Positions 1 through 10,759 of a DNA stretch of 64,000 nt are shown here, one piece after another; position 1 is the stretch's first letter; each line of letters begins with the position of its first letter. Under the pieces are notes generated by a model. That model made no database searches. It was not told the DNA's origin and saw only the letters and a list, made by a program, of their open reading frames with translations. The translations under genes and the position numbers were made by a program. The stretch comes from CAWDVK01 sp963805715 (GTDB lineage: Bacteria > Actinomycetota > Actinomycetes > Streptosporangiales > Streptosporangiaceae). The stretch is from assembly GCA_963805715.1 (NCBI GenBank), contig CAWDVK010000008.1, forward strand, positions 1-64,000, written 5' to 3'.

Positions 1-344
1 AAAGCACCATGTAGGAGTACTCCGCCATCATCTTCATTCTGCGCGATGCGCGCGGTGGTTCAATCAGGTTGCGGAAATTTATCGGCGTTGCCGGGAGAGC
101 GGCGCGGCCAGGCATCCCGGCAGGTGGCCGGGAACACGCGGCCGGGCCAGCTCGTTGCGGCAGCTGACGTTCGGGCAGAACCGACCGCGGGCCTGCCGGG
201 CTGGCGGCTGTCGCTCCAGCCTGGTCGCCGGCCGTCGTGGCGTGAGGACATGCTGCGACACTGCAGACTGGCTGAACGCCAGTGTGCGCAAGGCGCGCCT
301 GCGGTAGCCTCCTGGGCGTCCGCTGGATATGAGGGTGAGAGATC
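1..344. other. no gene recognised upstream of topA
   Basis: I see no convincing coding frame here. The open frames on both strands have low-complexity, arginine-rich translations typical of shadows in GC-rich DNA. The stretch before 345 should hold the topA promoter, but I cannot point to a clear -10/-35 pair. Confidence 0.5.
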
Positions 345-3157
345 GTGGCAGCAAGGACGGGCACGGCCGCCAGGGGCGGCGCCGCTAAGAGCGGCGCGCC
401 CAAGAACGGCGCCGCTAAGGGCGGGGCCGCCAGCAGCGGCGCCGCCAAGGGCACTGATGGCGCTACCCGCAACGGGGGCGGCAGCGGCCGGGCGCTGGTT
501 ATCGTCGAGTCGCCGAGGAAGGCACGCACGATCGCCGGCTACCTCGGCAATGGCTATGTCGTCGAGTCCAGCATCGGCCACATCCGGGACATGCCCGATA
601 GCGCCGCGGAGATACCGGAGAAATACCGCAAGGAGCCATGGGCCCGGCTGGGCGTGAACGTGGACGCGGATTTCGAGCCCCTCTACGTCGTCAACTCCGA
701 CAAGAAGCAGCAGGTCTCCAAGCTCAAGCAGCTGCTGAAGGGCGCCGACGAGCTGCTGCTCGCGACTGACGAGGACCGCGAGGGCGAGGCCATCGCGTGG
801 CATCTGCTGGAGGAACTCAAGCCGCGGGTTCCGGCCAGGCGGATGGTCTTCCACGAGATCACGCCGGAGGCCATCGCGCATGCGGTGGCGACTCCGCGCG
901 ACGTTGACCAGGGACTGGTCGAGGCATACCAGACGCGGCGCGTGCTGGACCGGCTGTACGGCTACGAGGTCTCGCCGGTGCTGTGGAAGAAGGTCATGCC
1001 ACAGCTGTCGGCGGGACGGGTCCAGTCCGTTGCCGTCCGGCTGGTGGTGGACCGGGAGCGGGAGCGAATCGCGTTCCGCACGGCCCGTTACTGGGATCTG
1101 GAGGCCGAGTTCGCTCCCGATCGCCCGGCCGCTGGCCCGGACGAGGTGAGCCGTTCCCGGCCACGCTGGTGTCCGTGGACGGAAGCCGGGTAGCGCAGGG
1201 CCGCGACTTCACCCCGGCGGGCGAGCTGAAGCCGGAGGCGGCCGCGGCGCACCTGCTGCACCTCGACGGCGAGGCCGCGGCTGCCCTGGCCGACCGGCTG
1301 GCGGATGCCTCCTTCACCGTCAAGTCGGTCGAGCGCAAGCCGTACCGGCGGTCCCCGTACGCGCCGTTCCGCACGACGACGCTGCAGCAGGAGGCGTCCC
1401 GCAAGCTCGGCTTCTCGGCCAAGTACGCGATGCAGGTGGCGCAGCGGCTGTATGAGAACGGTCACATCACCTATATGCGGACCGACTCCATCACGCTGTC
1501 GCAGACGGCGATCACCGCGGCCCGGCAGCAGGCCCGCGAGCTGTACGGCGCCGAGTACATCCCGGACCAGCCCCGCACCTACGCCAGCAAGGTGAAGAGC
1601 GCGCAAGAAGCGCACGAGGCAATCCGGCCGGCCGGCGACCAGTTCCGCACGCCCGCGCGGAGCGGGCTGTCCGGCGATGAGCTGCGGCTGTATGACCTGG
1701 TCTGGAAGCGCACCGTCGCGTCGCAGATGAAGGATGCGACCGGGGAGTCCGTCTCGGTCCGGATATCGGGCCGGTCCAGCGCCGGCGAGGATGCCGAGTT
1801 CGGCGCCTCCGGCAAGGTGATCGCGTTCCACGGCTTCCTCAAGGCCTATGTCGAGGGCAGTGACGACCCTGACGCTGAGCTCGACGACAACCAGCGGCGG
1901 CTGCCGCCGCTGGCCGAGCGGGACCCGCTGACCGCGCTGCGGCTGGCCGCCGCCGAGCACGCGACCCGGCCGCCGGCCCGTTACACCGAGGCATCGCTGA
2001 TCAAGGAACTGGAGGACCGGGCCATCGGCCGCCCGTCCACCTACGCCTCGATCATCGGCACGATCCTGGACCGCGGCTACGTGTTCAAGAAGGGCACGGC
2101 GCTGGTTCCGTCGTTCGTGGCCTTCGCCGTGATCACCCTGCTGGAGCGGCATTTTGCGCACCTGGTCGACTACGACTTCACCGCGCGGATGGAGGACGGC
2201 CTCGACGAGATCGCCAGGGGCGAGGCGTCGCGGGTGCCGTGGCTGCACCGGTTCTACTTCGGCACCGACGGCGAGGAGGGGCTGAAGGAGCTGGTCAGCG
2301 ACCTGGCCGACATCGATGCGCGGGATGTCAGCTCGTTCCCGCTGGCCGGCAGCGACATCGTCGTGCGGGTCGGCCGCTACGGGCCTTACCTGGAGCGGGA
2401 CGGCCAGCGGGTGAATGTGCCCGAGGACATGGCCCCGGACGAGCTCACCCCCGAGGTGGCCGCCGAGCTGCTGGACCGGCCCAGCGGCGACAAGATCCTC
2501 GGCACCGACCCCGGCACCGGCAAGACCATCGTCGCGAAGGCCGGCCGGTTCGGTCCCTACGTGACCGAGCAGCTGGAGGAAGGCGCGCCCGCCTCAGCCA
2601 AGCCGCGGACGGCGTCCCTGCTGAAGTCCATGGACCTGGACAGCGTCACGCTGGACGACGCGCTCCGGCTGCTGACCCTGCCCCGCACCCTCGGTGAGAT
2701 CGACGGCGAGCCCGTGACCGTTCAGAACGGGCGCTACGGGCCCTATGTCAAGCGCGGCACCGAGAGTCGCTCGCTGGAGTCAGAAGAGCAGATGTTCATC
2801 ATCACTCTCGATCAGGCGAAGGAGCTGCTGGCCCAGCCCAAGGCACGCGGCCGGACCGGCCGGGCCGCCGCCGCGCCGCCGCTGCGGGAACTGGGCGAGG
2901 ACTCGGCCACCGGTAAGCCGATCGTGCTGCGGGAGGGCCGCTGGGGGCCTTACGTCACGGACGGCGAGACGAACGCGTCGCTGCGCAAGGGCGACACGAT
3001 CGAGTCCATCACCCCGCAGCGGGCCATCGAGCTGCTGGCCGAGCGCCGGTCCGCGGCCCCGGCCCCGAAGCGCAGGGCGGCCGGCGGCGCGCGGGCGAAG
3101 GCGGCCGACGGAGGCCGCGCCAAGGCGGCCAGCGGGGCACGGGCCAGGAAATCCTAG
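345..3157 (+). CDS. topA: DNA topoisomerase I (one apparent frameshift)
   Basis: Type IA topoisomerase that relaxes negative supercoils. The GTG start is followed by an Ala/Gly/Lys-rich leader of about 45 residues. The Toprim domain begins at LVIVESP (about residue 51) and carries the acidic motif ATDEDREGEA. The catalytic tyrosine lies in HITYMRTDS. The C-terminal part has several GRYGPY/GRFGPY-type repeats and a Lys/Arg/Ala tail, as in actinobacterial TopA. The frame breaks once at about 1145-1146: up to there it reads in the frame of 345, afterwards in the frame ending at 3157. Adding one G to the GG at 1145-1146 restores a continuous protein (...DEGEPFPATLVSVDG...). Both halves are conserved and the gene is normally essential, so I treat this as a sequencing error rather than a pseudogene. 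Confidence 0.93.
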
Positions 3158-3252
3158 TCAGCCCATCGGGCAGGTCGGATCGGCGAGCGGCAGGCCGGTT
3201 CGCTTCTGCTGCCTGAGCAGCCTGGGTGGCTTCCTGCCTATACCCTGGCGCA

Positions 3253-5369
3253 GTGAACTTTAGATCCCCTTTGGGCACGCGCCGGTCGTCCGGCGTGCTG
3301 TCCATCCGGCCGTTCCGGCGGCTCTGGATCGCCTTGTCGCTGTCCAGCCTGGGGGATTGGCTGAGCCTGCTGGCCCTGACCGCGCTCGCGTTCGAGCTGA
3401 CCGGGCGGCATGGCGCCACCGCCCAGGGCGCGGCGGTCGGCGCGGTGTGGCTCACCTCGCTGCTGCCCGCCCTGGTGCTGGGGCCGGTGGCGGGCGCGGT
3501 CGCCGACCGGTTCGACCGGCGCATGAACATGATCGTCGGCGACGTGGTCCGCGCCGTTCTGTACCTGTCCATCCCGCTGGACCTGTCAGTCGGTTTTGTC
3601 AACAAGCTGGCCTGGATGTACGTCGTCCAGTTCCTGGCCTCCTGCGCATCGCTGTTCTGGACCCCGGCCAAGGACGCGACCGTCCCGAACCTGGTGCCGC
3701 CCGAGCGGCTGGAGCAGGCCAACCAGCTGAGCCTGCTCGGCACCTACGGCACGGCGCCCATCGCCGGGCTGGTCTTCGGCCTGCTCGCGCTGATCAGCCG
3801 GGCGCTCGGTCCGGTCTCGCACTACTTCGCGGCCAATCAGGTCAACCTGGCGCTGTACTTCAACGTGGCGACCTTCGTGGTGTCGGCCATCACGGTGGTC
3901 ACGCTCAGGGAGATCCCCAGGCGCCGGGCGGGCGGCGAGATCTCCGCGCCCTCGGTGGCCAAGACGATCATCGAGGGCTGGCGGTTCATCGGCAAGACCC
4001 AGGTCGTCCGCGGCATCATCATCGGGATGGTGGGCGCGTTCGCCGCCGCCGGGGTGGTCGTCGGCCTCGGGCAGGTCTACGTCACGCACACGCTCAACGG
4101 CGGCGGGGCGGGCTGGGGCATCGTGTTCTCGGCCATCTTCGTCGGCCTGGCCATGGGCATGTTCGTCGGCCTGCGCATCCTGCGCGGCTTCAGCCAGCGC
4201 CGGCTGTTCGGCCTGTCCATCGCGTTCGCCGGCGTCCTGCTGGCGCTGATCGCCCTGGTACCGAACCTGGCCGCGGTCACCATCCTGGTGGTCCTGCTCG
4301 GCTCGTGCGCGGGCGTCGCCTACGTCACCGGGTACACCATCGTGGGCAGCGAGGTCGGCGATGACACCAGGGGCCGGACCTTCGCGTTCCTGTACTCGGC
4401 CCTCCGCGTGATCATGTTCACCGTGATCGCCGTGGCGCCGTTCGTCGCGGCCGCCTTCACGGCTCTCATCGGAGCCTCGACGGTGCGGATCGGCAACGTC
4501 AGCTACGGGGCCATCGGTGACAACTTCGTCTTGCTGCTGGCCGCCGCGGTGGCCGTCTGGCTGGGCGTGATGTCCTACCGGCACATGGACGACCGGCCCG
4601 GAGTGCCGCTGCTGCGGGACCTGACGGCGGTCTGGCACGGTCATCATCCGGCAACGGAGGCGGCCGCGGCCGGGGACGGCGCCGGCCAGGCCAAGGCGGC
4701 CCGCGGACTGCTGCTCGTGCTGGAGGGCGGCGAGGGGCCGGCAAGTCGACGCAGGCGCGGCTGCTAGCCATCTGGCTGCGCGACCAGGGCTTTGACGTGG
4801 TGACAACGCATGAGCCGGGCGCTACGAAGATCGGCATGCGGCTGCGCGCGCTGCTGCTGGACACCGCGCACACCGGCCTGGCGCCGAATGCCGAGGCGCT
4901 GATGTACGCGGCGGACCGCGCGGAGCACGTCACGTCGGTGCTGCGGCCGGCCCTGGAGCGCGGCGCGATCGTGGTCTGCGACCGGTACGTCGATTCCTCG
5001 CTCGCCTACCAGGGCGCGGGCCGCCAGCTCCCGCAGGCCGAGATCGCCGAGCTCAATAACTGGGCGACCGGCGGCCTGCTTCCTGACCTCACGATCCTGC
5101 TCGACCTGCCGCCCGCGGCCGGCCTCGGCCGCCGGGCCAGCTCGGCTGACCGGCTCGAGGCGGAGCCGACCGAGTTCCACGAGCGGGTGCGCGCCGGGTT
5201 CCTGGCCCTGGCGCGGGCCGAGCCAGACCGCTACCTGGTCCTCGACGCGACCCGGCCGCCCGGCGATCTCAGCCGCGATATCCACGCCCACATCCGCGAG
5301 CTGCTGCCGGACCCGGTACCGGAGACGGCCGAGGAAACCACCGGCAGCTTCCCGGCGATCAGGGACTGA
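3253..5369 (+). CDS. tmk: MFS transporter - dTMP kinase fusion (one apparent frameshift)
   Basis: Residues 1 to about 465 form a 12-segment MFS permease of the EntS/MFS_3 type. The remainder is thymidylate kinase, which phosphorylates dTMP to dTDP. The kinase P-loop reads LVLEGGEG-GKSTQ, followed by THEPG, the DRY motif CDRYVDSSLAYQG and a short lid. The frame changes inside the P-loop codons: GAGGGGCC at 4732-4739 needs one more G to read GEGAGKST. Known actinobacterial proteins join these two domains, so a single bifunctional chain is likely. The start is GTG at 3253; an ATG at 3226 is possible but lies in sequence that does not look coding. holB follows after 6 bp, suggesting co-transcription. 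The substrate of the permease half is unknown. Confidence 0.88.
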
Positions 5370-5375
5370 GAACCG

Positions 5376-6545
5376 ATGACGGGCGCAGTCTTCAGCGAGC
5401 TGATCGGCCAGGAGGCCGCCGTCGGCCAGCTGCAGGCGGCCGTGGCGGCCGCGACCGGCGGGGACCGCCGGGCCGGCGGCATGACGCACGCGTGGCTGTT
5501 CACCGGGCCGCCCGGATCGGGCCGGTCGGTGGCCGCGCGGTCCTTCGCATCGGCGCTGCTGTGCGACAGCCATGGCTGCGGTCACTGCCCGTCCTGCCGC
5601 CAGGTCGCCGCGGGCACGCACCCCGACCTGCTGATCGTCCGCCCGGACGGACTGTCCTACGGCGTCCGGCAGACCAGGGAACTCGTGCTGAAGGCGGCGA
5701 CGGCGCCGGTCAGCGGCCGCTGGCGGGTGGTCCTCTTCGAGGACGCCGACCGGGCCACCGAGCAAGCCGCGAACGCGCTGCTGAAGGCGATCGAGGAGCC
5801 GTCACCGCGCACCGTCTGGCTGCTCTGCGCGCCGTATGCCGATGATCTGCCCACCACGATCAGGTCACGCTGCCGCCTGGTGACCCTGCGCACGCCGCCG
5901 ACCGACGCGGTGGCCGCCGTGCTCGAGCGCTCCGGCATCGCCGCGGACGTGGCGCTCGCTGCCGCCCGCGCGGCCCAGGGCCATGTCGGCCGAGCTCGGC
6001 GGCTCGCTACCGACCCGGTCGCCGCGAAGCGACGCGCCGAGGTGCTCCGCCTGCCCTTCCAGGTCACCAAGCTCGGAAACGCGCTGGCCGCCGCCGACGC
6101 GCTGGTCAAGGCGGCGAAGGCGGACGCGGAGGCCGTGACCGGGGAGATGGACGAGCCCGAGCGCAGCGCCATGCGGAAGGCCTTCGGCGAGGGCTCGACC
6201 GGCAAGGGCGTGGCGACCGCGATCCGCGGCGCCGCGGGCGCGCTCAGGGACCTGGAGAGCCGGCAGAAATCGCGGGCCACCCGAGTGCAGCGGGACTCAC
6301 TCGACCGGGCGCTGCTGGATCTGGCCGGATTCTACCGCGACCTGCTCGCCGTGCAGCTGGGCGCCGATGTCGAGCTGGCCAACGAGGCGCAGCGGGACGA
6401 GCTGGGCAGGCTCGCCGCCGCCTCGCCGCCCGAGGCGACGCTGCGGCGGATCGAGGCGATCATGAAGTGCCGGGAGCGGCTGGCGGCCAGCGTCGCGCCG
6501 CTGCTGGCGGTCGAGGAGATGACCCTGGCCCTCGCCGCCGACTAA
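5376..6545 (+). CDS. holB: DNA polymerase III subunit delta'
   Basis: Clamp-loader subunit of the replicase. The AAA+ fold shows Walker A GPPGSGRS (near residue 47), a zinc-binding cluster CDSHGCGHCPSC, the sensor region NALLKAIEEP and the SRC motif IRSRCR. As in bacterial delta' subunits, the P-loop is degenerate (GRS instead of GKS), so ATP hydrolysis is not expected. The length of 389 residues is normal for actinobacteria. It lies 6 bp after the tmk stop and ahead of ricT, an arrangement common in bacteria. Confidence 0.93.
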   Translation: MTGAVFSELIGQEAAVGQLQAAVAAATGGDRRAGGMTHAWLFTGPPGSGRSVAARSFASALLCDSHGCGHCPSCRQVAAGTHPDLLIVRPDGLSYGVRQTRELVLKAATAPVSGRWRVVLFEDADRATEQAANALLKAIEEPSPRTVWLLCAPYADDLPTTIRSRCRLVTLRTPPTDAVAAVLERSGIAADVALAAARAAQGHVGRARRLATDPVAAKRRAEVLRLPFQVTKLGNALAAADALVKAAKADAEAVTGEMDEPERSAMRKAFGEGSTGKGVATAIRGAAGALRDLESRQKSRATRVQRDSLDRALLDLAGFYRDLLAVQLGADVELANEAQRDELGRLAAASPPEATLRRIEAIMKCRERLAASVAPLLAVEEMTLALAAD

Positions 6546-6647
6546 GGGTGCCGAGGCGCCCTGGCGAGCACGACGGGGCCGTTTCGGGCAAAACCGGCCG
6601 GCGCCGTGCAGGCGAGCGTGGCCGGCCCGTACTGTGGTGTGGTGGGC

Positions 6648-7469
6648 ATGATGATGGCGGTGAGCTTCGAGCGGCACGGCCGGCTGTACTACCTCGACCC
6701 GGGGCCCTACCAGCCGTCCGTCGGGACGAAGGTGCTCGTGCCCACCGACGCTGGCCCGGAGGTGGCCGAGTGCATTTGGGCCCCGCAATGGGTGGATGAG
6801 GAAGTCGGCGGCCTGCCGGTCTGCGCAGGCCTGGCCACCGATGAGCACCTGGCCAGGAACGAGGCTAACCGGACCAGGCGCGGTGAGGCCAAGGTCGCGG
6901 CCCGGCGGCTGATCCGCGAGCAGGCGCTGCCGATGAAAGTCATCGCCGTCGACTACCTGGACCAGCCCAGCGTCTTCACCGTCTACTTCAGCGCACCGCA
7001 CCGGGTCGATTTCCGCGCGCTGGTCCGGAGCCTGGCCGCGAAGCTGCACGCCCGGGTCGAGCTGCGCCAGATCGGGCCGCGGGACGAGGCCAGGCTGCAG
7101 GGCGGGATCGGCCCATGCGGACGGGATCTGTGCTGCGCGACATTCCTCAAGGATTTCGAGCCCGTCTCGGTGCGGATGGCCAAGGACCAGGACCTGCCGG
7201 TCAACCCGCTGCGGATCGCCGGGGCCTGCGGGCGGCTGATGTGCTGCCTGAAGTACGAGCATCCGCTGTACCAGAAGTTCCGCGAGGAGGCACCGAAGCT
7301 CGGCGAGAGCGTGCAGACGCCGGACGGTCCTGGCACCGTGGTCGGGCACAATGTCCCCGGCGATCAGGTCGTCGTGAAGCTGGCCGAGGACGGACGGCGC
7401 TGCGCCTGTCCCAAGGCCAGCGTGTGCGGCTCGCGGCAGGCCTACGAGGCGAAGTACGGCGACGCCTGA
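6648..7469 (+). CDS. ricT: PSP1/RicT family protein
   Basis: PSP1-domain protein. In Bacillus the homologue RicT (YaaT) is part of an iron-sulfur complex affecting RNA processing; the role in actinobacteria is not established. The signature cysteines are present in GPCGRDLCC and CGRLMCCLKYE, with a further Cys-rich segment CACPKASVCG near the C-terminus that is unusual and may add a metal site. Three consecutive ATG codons at 6648-6656 are the best start; a GTG at 6606 would add 14 residues with no family likeness. It lies downstream of holB and upstream of tRNA-Thr. Confidence 0.85.
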   Translation: MMMAVSFERHGRLYYLDPGPYQPSVGTKVLVPTDAGPEVAECIWAPQWVDEEVGGLPVCAGLATDEHLARNEANRTRRGEAKVAARRLIREQALPMKVIAVDYLDQPSVFTVYFSAPHRVDFRALVRSLAAKLHARVELRQIGPRDEARLQGGIGPCGRDLCCATFLKDFEPVSVRMAKDQDLPVNPLRIAGACGRLMCCLKYEHPLYQKFREEAPKLGESVQTPDGPGTVVGHNVPGDQVVVKLAEDGRRCACPKASVCGSRQAYEAKYGDA

Positions 7470-7596
7470 GCTGGCGCCGCCGTGGCCGGTCGTGGCCCGG
7501 CCGGCTGGCGGCGGGCGCGCTCAAGGCGCGGTGGCGGCGCGCGCGGACCCGCCGCGGACCGGTAGACTCCGTGAGCCGCCGCGATAGCAACGGCGT

Positions 7597-7672
7597 GCCG
7601 CCTTAGCTCAGTCGGCAGAGCGATTCACTCGTAATGAATAGGTCATCGGTTCGATTCCGATAGGCGGCTCCA
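7597..7672 (+). tRNA. tRNA-Thr (anticodon CGT), includes encoded CCA
   Basis: Cloverleaf: acceptor GCCGCCT pairs with AGGCGGC, anticodon stem ATTCA/TGAAT encloses loop CTCGTAA (anticodon CGT, reads ACG), T arm ATCGG TTCGATT CCGAT, discriminator T and encoded CCA at 7670-7672. Its 3' half from 7625 is one end of a 50-bp direct repeat whose partner lies at 22969, so this tRNA is the integration target of the island. The tRNA stays whole after integration. Confidence 0.96.
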
Positions 7673-7674
7673 GG
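7625..7674 (+). repeat. attL: tRNA-Thr 3' half direct repeat
   Basis: Fifty bases running from the anticodon stem through CCA plus GG, identical to 22969-23018. The preceding base differs (T here, G there), as does the base after (A here, T there), which sets the limits of the repeat. Confidence 0.93.
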
Positions 7675-7726
7675 AAATCGCGGTTCAACCCCATGATCGG
7701 TGATCAAGTTAGGTGCTTGTAGCCCT

Positions 7727-7749
7727 CAGGGGAGCCAAATGGGGAGCCA
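7727..7749 (+). repeat. 23-bp GGGGAGCCAAA repeat near the left att site
   Basis: The sequence CAGGGGAGCCAAATGGGG followed by AGCCA recurs with one mismatch at 22842-22864, close to the other att site. It contains GGGGAGCCAA twice. It could be an integrase arm site, or the end of an old integrase gene (it can read GEPNGEP). Confidence 0.5.
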
Positions 7750-7771
7750 ACTAGTTGTAGGCTCCCTGTTC

Positions 7772-7794
7772 ATGGCGCAGCCGACAAAGCGCCG
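7772..7794 (+). pseudogene. displaced 5' end of the island integrase gene
   Basis: ATG at 7772 opens a frame reading MAQPTKR followed by a partial Arg codon, then runs straight into the transposon end at 7795. On the far side of the transposon, 12839 onward encodes the N-terminal part of a tyrosine integrase (GYGEDGIYWDES...) that lacks a start. Basic leaders of the type MA-x-x-KRR are usual in this integrase family, so this is most likely its missing beginning. Confidence 0.65.
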
Positions 7795-7869
7795 TGTCCC
7801 GTCTCGCTGAAGTCGGTCTCGTCTCACTGAACCTGGTCCGATTCTGCTGGGTGTCTCGGTGATTGTGGT
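7795..7869 (+). repeat. transposon left end with three TnsB-type repeats
   Basis: Three 17-bp repeats in the same orientation: GTCTCGCTGAAGTCGGT (7801-7817), GTCTCACTGAACCTGGT (7821-7837) and GTCTCGGTGATTGTGGT (7853-7869). Consensus GTCTCnnTGAnnnnGGT. The outermost lies directly inside the terminal TGTCCC. Such arrays are the usual TnsB binding sites. Confidence 0.85.
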
Positions 7870-7926
7870 CTTGCCCTGCGTGTCGTTGTGCCAGATTTAG
7901 CCCTGATCAGCATAGAGTGACCGGTT

Positions 7927-8682
7927 ATGGCCGGGTCGGCGGCTGCTGTTCGTTCGGTGATGCCCACCTTCGAGGTTGAGTTCGCCGGCAGCGCTGGCGG
8001 GTGCTGCCGCGGGCCGCTTGGTGAGTTGTGGAGCACGCCGTTCGAGCGGGCGGCCCCGGTGCGGTCCTTCCCGTCATTCCGCGGGCAGGCGAGTTTTCCC
8101 GGCCTGTATTACGCGGCCACGATGGACGCCCATGTCGGGTTCGAGTCGTGGCTGGAACGCGACGTGGCGATGATGCTCGACTTCGATCCGGCGGTTGTCA
8201 TGTTCTCTTCCCAGCCGTTCTGGTTGATCTGGGAGCAGGACGGTGAGCAGCGTCGGCACGTCCCGGATTACTTCGCCCGGCTGGCTGATGGCACGGGGGT
8301 GGTGGTTGACGTCCGCCCTGATGATCGCATCGAGCGGCGTGATGCAGAGGCGTTCGCCGCGACCGGGCGTGCCTGCCGCGAGGCCGGCTGGCTGTTCCGG
8401 CGGACGGCCGGACCCGGCGCGGTGCTGGCGGCGAACGTGCGGTGGCTGGCCGGTTACCGGCACCGGCGGTGCTACCGGGGCGAGGTGGCCGGGCTGCTGG
8501 CTGGGGTGTTCGCGGAGCCGAAGCCGCTGATGGCCGGGGCCCGTGAGGCCGGCGATCCCCTGGGGGTCCTGCCGGTGCTGTATCACTTGCTGTGGACGCG
8601 GGTGCTGTCCGCCGACGTGACGGCGGGCCTGCTCGGCCCCGGCAGCGTGGTCAGCGTGAAGCAGGAAGGCACGGGCCGGTGA
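7927..8682 (+). CDS. tnsA: TnsA-like transposase endonuclease subunit
   Basis: Endonuclease expected to cut the 5' strands at the transposon ends together with TnsB. The nuclease core lies at residues 55-150: FESWLERD supplies the acidic residue, HVPDYF the aspartate, and VVVDVRP the third motif. The last has Arg where classic TnsA has the Lys of its E/D-x-K motif; I recall the same variant in actinobacterial relatives, but confirm this. At 251 residues it is close to other TnsA proteins. Its TGA stop overlaps the tnsB GTG start (GTGA), so the two are translationally coupled. Confidence 0.85.
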   Translation: MAGSAAAVRSVMPTFEVEFAGSAGGCCRGPLGELWSTPFERAAPVRSFPSFRGQASFPGLYYAATMDAHVGFESWLERDVAMMLDFDPAVVMFSSQPFWLIWEQDGEQRRHVPDYFARLADGTGVVVDVRPDDRIERRDAEAFAATGRACREAGWLFRRTAGPGAVLAANVRWLAGYRHRRCYRGEVAGLLAGVFAEPKPLMAGAREAGDPLGVLPVLYHLLWTRVLSADVTAGLLGPGSVVSVKQEGTGR

Positions 8683-10759
8683 GCGCGTCGCGTGGTGGTG
8701 TCCTGCAGATAGGCGCCCGGGTGCGCTTCGGCGAGGCGGTCCAGGCCGTGGTTGGGCTGTCCGGCACGCTGGTACGCCTGGCCGGGCAGGACGGCCAGGC
8801 CAGCGTGGTGCAGCTTGCTCATCTGCTGGCCAGTGAGGGTTTCGAGATCATCGGCGGGGCGGGCCGGATGCGGCCGCCGCTATCGGCTGCCGCGCTGGGC
8901 GGGGTGCCCCAGGACGCCGTCCAGGATGCCCTGCGGTGGGAGCGGCACATCATCGAGATCCTGACCGGGGCTCTTGCGGGTGCGGCGCCTGGGACGGCGC
9001 CCCGGCCCGGATACGATCCTGCGGCGTGTTCACTTGCGCAGCGCGAGCAGGCCAAGGCGGCCGAGCTGGCTGCGTCGGGTGAGAAGGTCACGGCCCGGAC
9101 CGTAAGACGCAGACGGCAGCGCTACGAGGCCCGCGGCCTAGCCGGGCTGGTTGACTGGCGGGCCGGCCGTTCCAGGCCCGCGGCCGCACCGATGAGCGTG
9201 TCGTGGCCGCATTGCAGCAGGCGATCAGCGAGCAGGCGGCCGGGTCGACCCGGACGGCCAGCTTCTACCTGTGGCGGACCCGGCAGATCCTGGCAGAACG
9301 GCACGGGCAGGACGTGGTCCCGATGCCGGCCCGGGCCACGTTCTACCGGCTGTTCGAGCGGGTCACCGCAGGCTTGCACACGACCGGGTCGGCCCGGACC
9401 CGCCAGTCGCTGGCCAACCGTCCCGGGCGTCCTTTCAGCCAGCTGGCCGCCAGCCGCCCGGGCGAGGTGGTGGAGATCGATTCCACCCCGTTCGACGTCA
9501 TGGTGCTGCTGGATGACGGGGTGGCCGGCCGGGCCGAGCTGACCGGCATGGTCGACCTGGCCACCCGCACGGTCACTGCGGCGGTGCTGCGTCCCACGAC
9601 CAAGTCGGTGGACGCCGCGCTGCTGCTGGCCCGGACCGTGACCCCGGAGCCGATGCAGCCGGGCTGGGCTGATGCGCTCAGCATGGCCCGCTCGGTGCTT
9701 CCCCACCAGCGGCTGCTGGAACTGGACCAGCGGCTGGCGCACGCCGCGGCCCGCCCGGTCATCGTCCCGGAGACGATTGTGTGCGATCACGGGAAGGCGT
9801 TCATCTCCCAGAACTTCCGGTCCTCGTGCCGGCTGCTCGGCATCACCTTCCAGCCGGCGCACCCGCGCACCCCGACCGACAAGCCGCATATCGAGCGCAC
9901 CCTCGAATCGGTTGCCTCGCTGTTCGCCCAATTTGTCTCCGGTTATCTGGGCCGCTCAGCAGAGTTCCGCGGCCACGGGGCGGGCAATGAGCCGCTGTGG
10001 CCGCTGATGGAACTGCAGGGGCTGCTGGATGAGTGGGTCATCGCCTGCTGGCAGAACCGGCCGCACGACGGGTTGCGTGACCCGGCCGCGCCGGGGCGGG
10101 CGCTGACGCCGAACGAGAAGTACGCGGCCTTGGTCCAGGCGGCTGGCTACGTGCCGGTCGCGCTGTCGGCCGGGGACTACATCGAGCTGCTGCCCGCGGC
10201 CTGGCGGGCGATCAACGCCTACGGTGTCAAGATCAGCCACCGGGTCTATGACAGCGAGGAGCTGAACCCGTTCCGGGGGCAGCGCTCGGGCGTGGCCGCG
10301 AAACAGAACCTGTGGGAGATCCACTGCGATCCCTACGACGTGTCCCGGATCTGGGTTCGCAACCACTGGGACGGCGGCTGGATCACCGTGTTCTGGAAGC
10401 ACCTGTCTACCGCCCCCGCGCCGTTCGGTGAACTGGCCTGGGACCACGCCCGCCGGCAGCTGGCCGCCGACGGCAGGAATCCGGCAGAACAAGAGATCGC
10501 CCAGGCCGTCGAGTCCCTGCTCCAGCGGGCGCTCCAGGGTCCCGCTAAGCCAGGCCGTCCCGGCCGCAAGCCCGCCGCGAAAGACCGCCGGGTCGCCGCG
10601 CGCACCCGCGCCACGGCTCAGCCAAGCTGGCCGAGGCCTGCCGAGGACGGCGAACCGCGGCCCGCCGCCGCCGGGAGCGACCAGGAGCAGGACGAGCTCG
10701 CGGCGGTGATCCCGCTGCCGGTCTTCGACGCGCGGGAGGAGGCGAAGAAGTGGTGGTGA
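8679..10759 (+). CDS. tnsB: TnsB-like DDE transposase (one apparent frameshift)
   Basis: Catalytic transposase that binds the end repeats and joins 3' ends to target DNA. The N-terminal 170 residues carry helix-turn-helix segments (ARTVRRRRQRYEARGLAGLV). The rve/DDE core follows with EIDSTPFD, VCDHGKAF and DKPHIERT supplying D, D and E. A Mu-transposase-type C-terminal domain ends in KKWW, probably the TnsC/TnsA contact tail. The frame shifts at about 9182-9183: inserting one G after GCGG gives ...PAGRTDERVVAAL and joins the two open frames into about 694 residues. It overlaps tnsA at its start and tnsC at its end (10750-10759). Confidence 0.87.

Noticed and set aside
983..1193. Programmed -1 frameshift in topA
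   Set aside because: No slippery heptamer is seen at 1140-1150, and the same missing-G pattern occurs in unrelated genes, so an error is more likely.
1088..2248. 386-residue minus-strand frame inside topA
   Set aside because: Antisense shadow of a GC-rich gene; Arg/Gly/Leu-rich with no family likeness.
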